In this document: piece after piece, positions 46,561 to 56,500 of the stretch
Numbering within the stretch: the stretch's first letter is position 1
Layout of the letters: every line of letters begins with the position of its first letter
From: Bacteroidales bacterium
GTDB lineage: Bacteria > Bacteroidota > Bacteroidia > Bacteroidales > UBA4417
NCBI GenBank assembly: GCA_016707705.1
Contig: JADJHD010000015.1
Coordinates: forward strand, 1 to 64,000
Reading direction: 5' to 3'
Length of the DNA: 64,000 nt
Position numbers and translations under genes: made by a program
The notes under the pieces: model-generated
Database searches by the model: none
What the model saw: only the letters and a program-made list of their open reading frames with translations
What the model was told of the DNA's origin: nothing

Positions 46561-48447
46561 ATGAGAAATTCAAGGTTAAGAATTAGTTATAATAGCATGA
46601 TTGTTTCCAAAAGAGTTCAACTTAGTTTCTGCCTGCTTCTTGTAAATATTCTTGCATTTGCCGACATGTCCCGAGATTCAGTGTTTGTCACTGATTTCGG
46701 GATAGTCCCGGGTTCTAGGCAGAATGCAACACCAGCAGTGATCAGGGCTATGGAAGCCTGTAAGGGAAAGGAAAATGCTCTTCTCATTTTTCCAACCGGA
46801 CGCTATGATTTCTGGCCGGCGGAAGGACATGAAAAGGTGTATTTTGAATCCAATACCACTGTTAACAATCCAAGAAGGCTGGCAATCCTGATTGAAAAAA
46901 TGCATGGACTGACGCTTGAGGGAATGAATTCAGAGTTCGTCTTCCATGATAGGATTCAGCCACTTACCATCGACCATAGTTCAGGCATTACAGTCCGGAA
47001 TTTCAGCATCGATTGGGATATTCCCCTTACAGCGCAAGGAGAGGTTATTGCCATTAATGATAGTTGCATCGAACTGCAAATCAACATTCTTGAATCTCCT
47101 TTTGCTATTGAAAATGGCAAGCTTGTTTTCATAGGGGAAGGCTGGAAAAGCGAATGGAATGGTGCCATGGAATTTGAAAGGGAGAGCAGGCTTATTGCTC
47201 CTGAAACCGGTGATTACTCCTGTCTGGGGGATTCATGGGCAAACTATGTTGCCAAAGATCTTGGAAATGGAAAGGTTAGGCTGGTCAATGAATTCAAGCG
47301 AAAACCTGCACTTGGCAATTCCCTGGTACTCAGGCATAGCTTAAGGGATCATGCAGGAATATTCATTTGTAACAGCAAGGATGTTAAGCTTGAAGGCGTA
47401 AATGTTTACCATACTGCCGGACTGGGGATTCTGTCGCAGTACACCGAAAATATCAGCTTCAACAAGGTTAAGGTTGTCCCTAATCCTGCAAAAAACCGAT
47501 ATCTCAGCGGACATGATGACGGTCTGCATTTCTCCAACTGCAAGGGAAGCATCATTGTCGACAATTGCGAATTCGCCGGATTGATGGATGATCCTATTAA
47601 TGTCCATGGAACCAGCGTTCGGATAATGGAAATACTGCCGGGGAATAAGGTTCTCTGCAAATTCATGCATCATCAGAGTGTTGGAATGGAATGGGCTTTT
47701 GCGGAAGATGAAATAGGATTTATCGAGAATGAAAGCATGCAGACTCTGGCAACCGGCAGAGTTCAATCTTTTACCAGGATTTCGGATGAGACTTTTGAAC
47801 TTCAATTTTCAAAGCCTCTTCCGAAAGGAATTACTGCCGGTGATGCACTGGAAAACCTCAGCTGGACGGCTTCCGTCACTATTAAAAATTCCCGCTTCAG
47901 GAGTTGCAGGGCAAGGGGAATACTGATTTCCACCCCGGGTAAGGTGCTGATTGAGGACAATAATTTTGAATCCAGCGGCTCAGCCATTCTGATTGCCGGA
48001 GATGCAAATTATTGGTACGAATCGGGGGCGGTAAAGGATGTTCTTATCAGGAATAACAAATTCATGGACCCTTGTCTGAGTTCCATGTACCAGTTCTCTG
48101 AGGCAATTATCAGCATATGCCCCGAAATTCCCTCTGCTTCTTCGGGTAAATATTTTCACAGAAATATCAGGATTGAAGAAAATGAATTTCATCCCTTTGA
48201 TTACCCAATCCTTTATGCAAAATCGGTTCAGGGTTTAAGTTTTACAGGTAATACCCTCGAAAGAAGCAAGCGCTTCAAGCCATTCCATTACCGCAAGTCA
48301 GGCATTACCCTTGAATACTGCAGCAAGGTAAGGGTGAAGGGAAATAAGGCAATTGGCGATGTTTTGGGCAGGAAAATAGAGTTGATCAATACAACGCAAA
48401 ATGAGTTGCAACTGAAGGGAGAGTCATTCTTCACATTGATGAAGTAG
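46561..48447 (+). CDS. GH110-type alpha-1,3-galactosidase, secreted beta-helix protein
   Basis: 628 residues. A signal peptide follows a short basic lead (VQLSFCLLLVNILAFADM), and Met13 at 46597 is an alternative start. The body is a right-handed parallel beta-helix with the GH110 hallmarks: LLIFPTGRYDFWPAEG, SIDWDIPLTAQGEV, LSGHDDGLHFSNCKGSI and EFAGLMDDPINVHGTSVRI (acid-rich core at about residues 310-350). GH110 enzymes remove terminal alpha-1,3-galactose, including from blood-group-B type and linear glycans. It ends 28 bp from the convergent GH2 gene, suggesting both deal with galactose-containing glycans. No T9SS tail. Confidence 0.85.
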   Translation: MRNSRLRISYNSMIVSKRVQLSFCLLLVNILAFADMSRDSVFVTDFGIVPGSRQNATPAVIRAMEACKGKENALLIFPTGRYDFWPAEGHEKVYFESNTTVNNPRRLAILIEKMHGLTLEGMNSEFVFHDRIQPLTIDHSSGITVRNFSIDWDIPLTAQGEVIAINDSCIELQINILESPFAIENGKLVFIGEGWKSEWNGAMEFERESRLIAPETGDYSCLGDSWANYVAKDLGNGKVRLVNEFKRKPALGNSLVLRHSLRDHAGIFICNSKDVKLEGVNVYHTAGLGILSQYTENISFNKVKVVPNPAKNRYLSGHDDGLHFSNCKGSIIVDNCEFAGLMDDPINVHGTSVRIMEILPGNKVLCKFMHHQSVGMEWAFAEDEIGFIENESMQTLATGRVQSFTRISDETFELQFSKPLPKGITAGDALENLSWTASVTIKNSRFRSCRARGILISTPGKVLIEDNNFESSGSAILIAGDANYWYESGAVKDVLIRNNKFMDPCLSSMYQFSEAIISICPEIPSASSGKYFHRNIRIEENEFHPFDYPILYAKSVQGLSFTGNTLERSKRFKPFHYRKSGITLEYCSKVRVKGNKAIGDVLGRKIELINTTQNELQLKGESFFTLMK

Positions 48448-48475
48448 TTCAGGAAGATTCTGTATTTATCAGATC

Positions 48476-50480
48476 CTACTGATATTCGCATTCAGAAACT
48501 TCATATCCTGAAGGCCTTAAAATTCTGAAACTGCCTTTCGATGGATCCACTTTTATCTGTAGGGAAACTACCTTTCCGGGTTCAATTTCCGGGATTTCAA
48601 TCCTATTGTTTCCGCAGACCAGCTGATAGCCATTGATCCGGTAGGAGGGAATGCCGATCTTGCCCCTTAGTTGAATATTCAGAACATCTGCCGTTCTTCT
48701 TGCCGATTTGATGTCGATGGGAGAACAAAGTGCCTGAAGAACCTTGTAGGAGGGTTTCTTATTCAGATTGATATCCACAATTCCATGTACCCGTTGGTGG
48801 GTAGGAATAGCTATGGTCTTCTCCCATATGAGTCCGGTAGTCATTCAGACAGAAATAAATGAATCCCGCCACATAGGGAACCGAACCATAGGTGGGAATC
48901 TGGTACTGTACATCCCTGATCCTGCGTTCATCACCTCCCGGAAATGCAGGCTCGCATAGTCCGAATTCGGAAATTACCACCGGACGATTTGGGTATTCCT
49001 TTCTTACATATTCAATATTGCCAAGGGTATTTTCAATGGGTTGCTCGTACCAGCTGGGGGTATATTCATTCCAGCAGAGCATATCACCCTGACTGCTGGC
49101 ATCGGGAGGCAAATTGGGATTGTCCCTTTTATCCCAGTTGAGGGCATTGGTCACATAATTTGCAAGACGGTCGGGATCTTTTGATTTTGCATATTCCACA
49201 AGGGAACGGATTGTTTTGATAAAGAAGGGGTCATGAGCTCTGAGTTCATTGCCAACACCCCAGGAAATAAGACTGGGATGATTGAAATGTGCAGCCATCA
49301 TTTCATCCAGATACTGATAGCCCAAGGCAATGGTGGTATCGTTGAATTCAGTACTCCAGCCCCAATAGGGAATTTCCTCCTGGGCAAGTATGCCATTGCG
49401 GTCGCACCAGTCGAGGACAAACTCATCCTGTGGCCAGTGAAAGCGGGTATAAACGCAATTCATGCCCTTCATCAGTTCGAGGTTCTTTTGAATTTCTTCA
49501 TGAGTTTCTGCCATTCCATGTTCAAGGCTCGAACCCGGCATCCACTCTATTCCTCCAAGTCTGACGGGCTCTCCATTCAGCACAAATCGTTCATTCTGAA
49601 TTCCAAAAGTTCTGAATCCAAATACAGTCTGGATTTCATCACTGATTTGTCCGTTAAAACCCAGGCTGACCTTGATTTTATAGAGATTGGGATGGTCGAA
49701 ATGCCAGAGTTTTATTCCATCGAGATTCAGTTCTGCATTCAGTGTTTGGGAGGCACTTATTTTCAGGGGACCACTAAAAACCATATTCTGTGTTGGCTGG
49801 TTTTCCTCCCATATTTCCGCGTTAACCTGGATTATTTTGGAGTTAAGTAATGATGAAGGGACGATGAGACTGATTGCGACCTTCCCTTTTCCCTGAACAG
49901 CAAGATCAGGAATACCCCGCACTTCGAGCCTTTCAATGTATTGAGGTTCGGTGAAAATGATCCTTACTCCCCTGTAAATTCCTCCATCATGGGCCCAGTC
50001 GAAGGACTTCATAAAAGGTACTGCTGCCCTGCTAGCTGAATTATCGGCACAAACCGTTATTCTGTTTGATTTTCCCGGAATCAGGTATTGACTTATATCA
50101 AGCGTGAATTGAGTATAACCAACCCCATAATGTCCTCCGGCCTTTTTTCCATTCACCCACACAGTTGCATCGTGATAAACACCATCAAACTGCAGCCTTA
50201 CAATCTTCTTTTTCATGGATTGCGGAACATCAATACTTCTCTCGTACCAAGCCTTTCCCCAATAACCTTCGAGTCCGGGCATCACGTTCCAGGTATGAGG
50301 TACAGTCACAAGAGTGTTTTCCTGCGGAAGACCTTTCTCAGCCCAAAGTTCCTTTATCCCGACACCTGTTGAATCAATCCGGAAATGCCAGACGCCAGCA
50401 AGATCGGTGATGCTTCGCTGAGCTTTAAGGCCTGAAATGGAAATCAGTAAAATGAAGAGAATAATTCCTTGTTTTTTCAT
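48476..50480 (-). CDS. GH2-family beta-galactosidase/glucuronidase-like enzyme, secreted, frameshifted
   Basis: About 668 residues after joining two frames at about 48796-48800, where one surplus C interrupts SYSYP-QRVHGIVDINLNKKPS. A signal peptide (MKKQGIILFILLISISGLKAQ) leads into the sugar-binding domain (VTVPHTWNV, GYWGKAWYERSIDVP, DGVYHDATVWVNGKKAGGHYGGY-like) and an Ig-like domain. The TIM barrel holds the acid/base Glu in SWGVGNELRAHDP and the nucleophile in VVISEFGLCEP. LGGIEWMPGSSLEHG and FTRFHWPQDEFVLDWCDRNG-like segments are classic GH2. Substrate specificity among beta-galactoside, beta-glucuronide and beta-mannoside is not resolved. It is convergent with the GH110 gene. Confidence 0.82.
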
Positions 50481-50607
50481 GATTCAGTAGGTTAATCGCG
50501 GAAAAACAAAGAAAATGAAATATTGCTTAATTGCAATGTTCTGAAAGAAGTGATTAAAGCTAAATATTAGAGTTTATACAGTTTGAATGGAATGATGAAA
50601 CAGAAGT

Positions 50608-52062
50608 CTATTGACGGATGACTCTTCTAGTCACAATACCTTTTTCATTCTCAAGTGATATAATATAGGCTCCCGGGGCAATTCCTGCACTGGAAATCTG
50701 GTTCACTCCCTCTTCAATCCAAATGGACAGCCGGCAAACACCATTCATATCTAAAATTGAAAGTCGTGTTTTTAGATTCAAAGACAGTTTAACATAGAAT
50801 TCATTACCAAGCGGATTGGGATAAACTTCAAATTCAAAAGCTTCAGAGTTTTCCTTCACGGTCTCCGGCATTGCCCTGTAACTGGTTTCATAACGGTTTA
50901 AATTGCTCAGGGTAAGCCAGGAATCAGAATGATTGTAGCGCATATAGAGTATTCCATCCCCTGGTGACCATTGTCCGGACTCATAGCTCTCCAGATCTCC
51001 GGATGTTGAATTTCCATAGGCATCAAAGGAATAGTTTCCTCTTTCCCTGAATTGCCAGAATGCTCCGTCCCATATCTCAGACTGATGACTGCTCATCAAA
51101 CCTGAATCATTAAAGATGTATAATTCCCGGGAAGTATTTGTCCAGGCACCCAGTTTCCACATTTCAAGTTTGGCTTCTATTTCATGTCCTGAAGCATCAT
51201 AAACAGATGACTGCCGTAAGGATGGAACCCATTCAGAGTCCTGCCAGTCTTCGGCAATGCTCCAGATCTGCCGGTTATTTTCATCATAGCCATATGTGTT
51301 GCGGCTGGCATTCTCCAGAATTCCATTTACTGATCGTTCAGTCAGCTGCATCAGCATATTTCCTGCTTCGTCGTAAGTGCTTGTAAACCTGTAAAATGGC
51401 AGCCAGACAATACCATCCCATTCATCAATTAGCACCAGCGAATCCAATCCCATGGAATTGAAATACTGATGTGAGCGGAGGGATGGATCCCAGGCCCCAT
51501 TGTTCCAATAAGAACTGTAGGCGAGTATCTCTTTTCCATTATTAGGATATTCCCAATTTCGCTTGCTATAGTTTGTCCACTGCTGGTTTTGCCAGTTCTT
51601 TGTGACTGCACTTTCAAGATCGCCCGAAAGGAAATAACTGTAGGATTCATTGCTTACGTTTACCCAGGCTGAATTTGTAAAATCCTGATCTACCCTGGCT
51701 ATAAGCTTGCTTGCAGCGTTGTACTCATACATGGATTTGCTGGAACTTACCCATTGGTTGCTGCCCCAGTCTTCCGACAGCCATGAACTCAGATTTCCTT
51801 CAATGTTGAAAGCTCTTGAAGATCTGTAATAGGGATTTGCCAGCTGATAGGTAACAAGAGTATCCCATTCCCAGCCAATAAATAAGTTGTTAAATTCAGG
51901 ACTCTTTCGATTTAAAAGATCTGACTGCCCTGATAGAGAAATCAGGTCTTCAGGTGAATAAGGAAAGCTGCGGGATAAATCTTTGTTCTTGTTGGCTTGT
52001 CCAAATGACTGAAGGCATATGCTCAACAACAGGCAAAATGTGATAGTCAAGCATGATTTCAT
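50608..52062 (-). CDS. T9SS-exported protein with Trp/Tyr-Asp tandem repeats
   Basis: About 484 residues from the ATG at 52062 (MKSCLTITFCLLLSICLQSFG, a signal peptide); the ORF extends upstream to 52182 but that part overlaps the preceding gene. The middle is about ten tandem units of roughly 33-40 residues following the pattern W-x(3-4)-W...R-x(4)-Y-x-[YF]-[DN]-x-x-G, for example EDWQDSEWVPSLRQSSVYD and EMWKLGAWTNTSRELYIFN. This resembles YD repeats but is Trp-rich. The end is a T9SS type A domain (FEVYPNPLGNEFYVKLS, LSILDMNGVCRLS, GAYIISLENEKGIVTRRVI). It starts 46 bp after the BNR-repeat gene and is probably co-transcribed. Function unknown. Confidence 0.78.
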   Translation of the reverse strand: MKSCLTITFCLLLSICLQSFGQANKNKDLSRSFPYSPEDLISLSGQSDLLNRKSPEFNNLFIGWEWDTLVTYQLANPYYRSSRAFNIEGNLSSWLSEDWGSNQWVSSSKSMYEYNAASKLIARVDQDFTNSAWVNVSNESYSYFLSGDLESAVTKNWQNQQWTNYSKRNWEYPNNGKEILAYSSYWNNGAWDPSLRSHQYFNSMGLDSLVLIDEWDGIVWLPFYRFTSTYDEAGNMLMQLTERSVNGILENASRNTYGYDENNRQIWSIAEDWQDSEWVPSLRQSSVYDASGHEIEAKLEMWKLGAWTNTSRELYIFNDSGLMSSHQSEIWDGAFWQFRERGNYSFDAYGNSTSGDLESYESGQWSPGDGILYMRYNHSDSWLTLSNLNRYETSYRAMPETVKENSEAFEFEVYPNPLGNEFYVKLSLNLKTRLSILDMNGVCRLSIWIEEGVNQISSAGIAPGAYIISLENEKGIVTRRVIRQ

Positions 52063-52108
52063 AGTACAGGCATATCTACCTGTAAAATTACAGATTTCCC
52101 TATCAGTC

Positions 52109-54654
52109 TCAGTGAAGAATCTGGATTTTACCCTTGCCAACAACAGAGTTATTTTCTGTGACTGTCCAGATGTAAAATCCATCGCGGAGCCAGTCCACGT
52201 CTATGTATTCAATAGTTCCTTCCTGATTCAGGTTTCGGCTGTAGACAAGCCTGCCTGAAAGGTCATTCAGACATAAGGTTCCTTTTGCGACGGGCTTGTT
52301 GGATTTAATGGTAAAGCATCCATTGCTTGGAACCGGGAATAGTTCGAAACTCCATTCACTTCCTGAATTTAAGTCAGGAATTCCTGTGTCCGACAAACTC
52401 CCAACCTTCAAACCATTCCCAAAACTGCTTACCCAGATCTCATCTGTTTTGTAAGGGTTAAAGAAAACTCTTTCTGGCTGGCGAAAAGGGTAGGAGGAGA
52501 CCAGTGTCCATTCCGGGATCTGATCCGACATATTGCCAGAAATCCACAATCCCTGCGTTTCTGTGGCCAGATAGGCCTGTGTGAGGTTTTCGGGATTGAA
52601 GGTGATGGAGGTAACCCTATCAAATGTTGAACCTGTCAACTTGGTCCAGGAAACACCACGGTTTTGTGTACGGTAAAGTCCGCCCAGTCCGTTCGGCGCA
52701 CCGCCCCACCCGCTGAAAACACAGGCGTACCAGGTGTTTTGTGAGGGATCGCCCGGATCGACTATAATATCGTTTGTCCAGTAATGCATACCCGGATCAC
52801 TTACATCTGTCCAGGCAGAAAGCATGGGATCATAAAGAAATACACCTGAACTTGCTGTAAAGGCGCCGGAGGGATTCCTTCGGCCGGAAAAACTGCAGAG
52901 TAACTTACCATCGTCCAACACTGCCAGACAAGCCGGATGTCCTTCGGTTCGGGGAGGATTTGGCAGTTTCATCCAGGTTGAACTAGCAAGGCTATTGAGG
53001 TTATCTGTCATGTAAATTCCTCCTTGCTGAGATCCCTGAGTCCCTCCGAAATGAATTACTGAAGCATACATCCTGTTCTGGTTTGACGGGTCAGCTGCCA
53101 GCCAGTAAACAGGGTGGTTGAAGATATGCAGTGTGGACCAGGTTGCACCCTTGTCTGAAGAATAGACTATCATACCGGTGGGATCGTTCACATCCAGTTG
53201 TGCATCTGCCAAACGGGTGCTTTGATACATATCATGAACCCTGGAACAGGCACCGTAAAGGATCCCGTTGGAAGTTTCTTCAACGCGGTAAAGCGAATTC
53301 ACGCTGAATCCCGAATACTGATATCCCCAGGAAGTTCCGGCATCCACACTCCTGATCCCGCCAATATCGCTGAAGCAACCTATCATGGTATTCTGGTCGC
53401 TCCAATGGACCTGCCAGGAAGTGGTGTTTTCCAGTCCGATGCTATGGTAGGCTTTATTTTTTGGAGTTGTGTTTCCGGCAGGATTTTGATCTTCAGGACT
53501 CACGTAGGCTTGTCTCCAGTTAAGTCCTCCGTCATCGGTGATTTGTACATTGCTGAAACTGCCAAACATAACCTTCTGTGAGTTATTCGGGGCGACCGAC
53601 AATCCGAAGCAGGTTTCACTCCAGCTCCATTCCTTGTCGCCATGATAGCCTTCCCAGCCTGTGACAATGTTTTGATTTCCGGTTGTGTTGAATACCTTGG
53701 TCCAGGTGAGTCCGGCATCCGTTGATTTGAGGACCAGAGGAGCATTCAGGGGCGATCGCTGCCTCCGAGGTAAATTGTATTGTTGTCATTCCGGGCCATC
53801 CCGGCATACATCACAAAATCGTTGGCAAAATTTATTCCCGCCGACCTTGATATCCAACTGCCGTTCGCTTGTTCCATAACATAAACACCCTTGGCGAAAT
53901 TATAGTAATCCCATGGCATGAGTCCGTTGTAGAGATCTGATATGCTCGCAGTGATGCAAACAAACTTCAGACCCGAACCTGTTCCTGAACCTGCAAAGCT
54001 CCAGATTGATTGTCCGGACGTAATACCTGATGAAGTCATTATTGAGAAGGAAGCTCCCTGATTATCGGAAACGAGGATGCCTTCATTGGTACCAATATAA
54101 ATATGGTCTCCATCCCAATACACACCTCCCATGATAAGTCCTGCACCCATATTGGCGGCATGCTTTACAAGTGTAAATGTGGTTCCGCCATTGGCTGAGA
54201 AAAGTATATCTCCATAGGCGCCGATCAGTAACTGGGTAGGATTATCGTAATTGGCCTTCATGGTATAAACATGACCGTAGTTGCCGGAATTATATCCGGT
54301 CATGCGGTTCCAGGTAGCGCCTCCATCCAGCGTTTTTACAGGATAGCCATCATTCCCGTCGTTGAAATTGCTGTAGGCAACATTCGGGTCATTTGTGAAT
54401 TCATAGGTAGAGGGACCAAAAACCTGAAGCCGGGTAAAATCTATCTGTGAATAGGTTAAGCCATTATCAGTGCTGTGAAATAATTCGCTCATATCGCAGC
54501 TTACATAATACTCATGGTCATTGCCCGGATTTATCGAGGGGGCAAAGAGCGCGCCTCCGCCTCCCATTCCCTTGGGATGAAAGTTGGCAGGTTGTGAAAA
54601 GCCATTCAATGATGAGAGTAGCAATAGTACCAGAAGTGTGGACAAGATGCGCAT
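52109..54654 (-). CDS. BNR/sialidase-like beta-propeller protein with T9SS domain, frameshifted
   Basis: About 848 residues after adding one C to a C4 run at 53749-53752, which joins IYLGGSDRP to LNAPLVLKSTDAGLTWTKVFN. The start at 54654 (MRILSTLLVLLLLSSLNGFSQ) gives a signal peptide. The body has repeated Asp-box-like units (STDNGLTYS, TLDGGATWN, STDAGLTWTK, SSDKGATWS, TQNRGVSWTK) typical of sialidase or GH74-like propellers. No catalytic set could be confirmed, so it may bind rather than cleave glycans. The C-terminus (FELFPVPSNGCFTIKSN, LNDLSGRLVYSRNL, RDGFYIWTV) is a T9SS type A signal. Confidence 0.8.
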
Positions 54655-54877
54655 GACGTTGGATTTGGGCTCTGAATAAGGTTTGAATTTCAAACTCATG
54701 TCAATGGTTAATCCACTTATTCTGAAATCGTAACACCTTTAAAACAATGAAATTATAGTTTAGCTCATTCATTCATTGGGTTCGCAGGCTTTAATCAATT
54801 CAGAAAGCCCACATCCTTATTTTTAATGAGTCTAAACACGAATTGCGGTGTCGTTCTTTAAGCGATATCCTAGTATT

Positions 54878-54917
54878 GTATATTTGATATACTTAAATAT
54901 CTAGATATTTAAGTTTG
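54878..54917 (+). promoter_or_regulatory. Palindromic operator and -7 box of the cytochrome operon
   Basis: A perfect 24-bp palindrome spans 54891-54914 (half-site ACTTAAATATCT). Its right arm overlaps a perfect -7 box TAAGTTTG at 54910-54917. An imperfect palindrome (GTATAT, TTG, ATATAC; 54878-54892) abuts its left edge. The start codon is 37 nt downstream. A repressor dimer bound here would block RNA polymerase directly. Confidence 0.65.
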
Positions 54918-54954
54918 AAGTATACAAAAACCGTTATTAACCCTGTTTGAAGTT

Positions 54955-56454
54955 ATGAAATCACAGAGCAATTTCTACAACTGGATTAGCCTAACTGGCT
55001 TTGTATTAGCCGCCAACAGCCTGATTCTGATTTTGGTGCTATTCCTCTTTTCCTTGTTCACAGCCCAGAGTAATACCTATCTGGGATTGTACATTTATAT
55101 TATTCTTCCGGTATTCCTGGTGTTGGGATTATTGCTGATTCCAATTGGTATTCTGAGGCGAATCCGTAAGAAAAACAAGGGTGAAATTACTGAATCAACC
55201 TGGCCTGTGATTGACCTTAACCAGCGGAAGCACAGGGGTACGGTTTTAAAGATTACCCTTATCACTATGTTATTCCTCGTAGCTTCAGCCATGGGGAGTT
55301 ATCGTGCTTTTCAGTATTCGGAATCCGTAGAATTTTGCGGGAAGTTGTGCCATCAGGTTATGGAGCCGGAATTTGTCACTTATCAGCATTCTGCTCATGC
55401 CAAGGTTGCCTGTGTTGAATGTCATGTTGGTGAAGGTGCCGACTGGTACGTTAAATCAAAACTTTCCGGATTATACCAGGTGTATTCGGTACTGCTCCAT
55501 AAATATGCCCAGCCGATTGCTACACCTCTCCATAATTTGCGTCCTGCCCGTGAAACCTGCGAAAGATGTCACTGGCCAGAGAAATTCTATTCAAGGAAAC
55601 TTAGAAGTCAGCGTTCATACATTGCCAATGATACCAATACCGAATGGAATATTTCCCTGATGATGAAGATTGGTCCTGAATTCAGTCCGATGGGTCTGTC
55701 AGAAGGAATTCACTGGCATATCAATAAGAATTTCAAGATTGAATATGTCTCCAATTCTGAAGACCGGGAAAGCATTCCCTGGGTGAAGATGACCAACCTC
55801 AAAACCGGAGAAGTTAAGGTTTTCATGGATGAAGAAAATCCTGTCGACAAGAAAGCCCTCGATACTCTTGAGGTTAGGGGAATGGATTGCATGGACTGCC
55901 ACAACAGGCCTTCACATTTGTATAAGTCAGCTCCTGACTATATCGACAATGCCATCATCTCCGGTAAGATTCCTAAAAATCTACCTTTCATCAAGATGGC
56001 AGCCATGGAAGCCCTCAAGATACCTTTTACCGACAAGGACACTGCTCTTCGCACCATCAAGGAAACCGTTCTGACCTACTATAAGGATGAGCATCCTGAA
56101 ATACTTGACAAGGAACAGCCCAGAATTCTTAAAGCCATAACGGTTATCCAGGGTGAATACCAGCTGAATGCCTTCCCATACATGAAGGCTGATGCTACCA
56201 GGTATCTCAACCATATCGGGCATCTTGAATCTGACGGATGTTTCCGTTGCCATTCCGACAGGCATAAAACAGCAAAGGGCGAAACCATTTCCCGGAACTG
56301 TGACCTTTGCCATACAATTATAGCACAGGGTCCGACGGGGAATATTGCGAACAGCACAATTAACACCTCTTTGGAATTTGTTCATCCAACAGAAATCAGG
56401 GGTAAGTGGAAAACTGCCTTCTGTTCGGAGTGCCACAAGTCACTGTATGAATAG
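54955..56454 (+). CDS. Heptaheme NapC/NirT-type membrane cytochrome c
   Basis: 499 residues. Three hydrophobic helices (about 13-36, 43-68, 97-116) precede a periplasmic multiheme domain. Heme sites: CGKLCH (128-133, a CX3CH form), then CxxCH at 153-157, 202-206, 312-316, 429-433, 449-453 and 490-494, giving seven. NapC/NirT proteins take electrons from the quinol pool and pass them to periplasmic or outer-membrane partners. The heptaheme layout resembles Geobacter ImcH, used with higher-potential extracellular acceptors; that comparison is from memory. It is first of an apparent three-gene operon (46 and 30 bp gaps) with an SDR protein and a small membrane protein. Confidence 0.9.
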   Translation: MKSQSNFYNWISLTGFVLAANSLILILVLFLFSLFTAQSNTYLGLYIYIILPVFLVLGLLLIPIGILRRIRKKNKGEITESTWPVIDLNQRKHRGTVLKITLITMLFLVASAMGSYRAFQYSESVEFCGKLCHQVMEPEFVTYQHSAHAKVACVECHVGEGADWYVKSKLSGLYQVYSVLLHKYAQPIATPLHNLRPARETCERCHWPEKFYSRKLRSQRSYIANDTNTEWNISLMMKIGPEFSPMGLSEGIHWHINKNFKIEYVSNSEDRESIPWVKMTNLKTGEVKVFMDEENPVDKKALDTLEVRGMDCMDCHNRPSHLYKSAPDYIDNAIISGKIPKNLPFIKMAAMEALKIPFTDKDTALRTIKETVLTYYKDEHPEILDKEQPRILKAITVIQGEYQLNAFPYMKADATRYLNHIGHLESDGCFRCHSDRHKTAKGETISRNCDLCHTIIAQGPTGNIANSTINTSLEFVHPTEIRGKWKTAFCSECHKSLYE

Positions 56455-56500
56455 TAATTCCGGATTTGAAGCAAGTCCGCCCATTGTTTAAAGGTCCATT

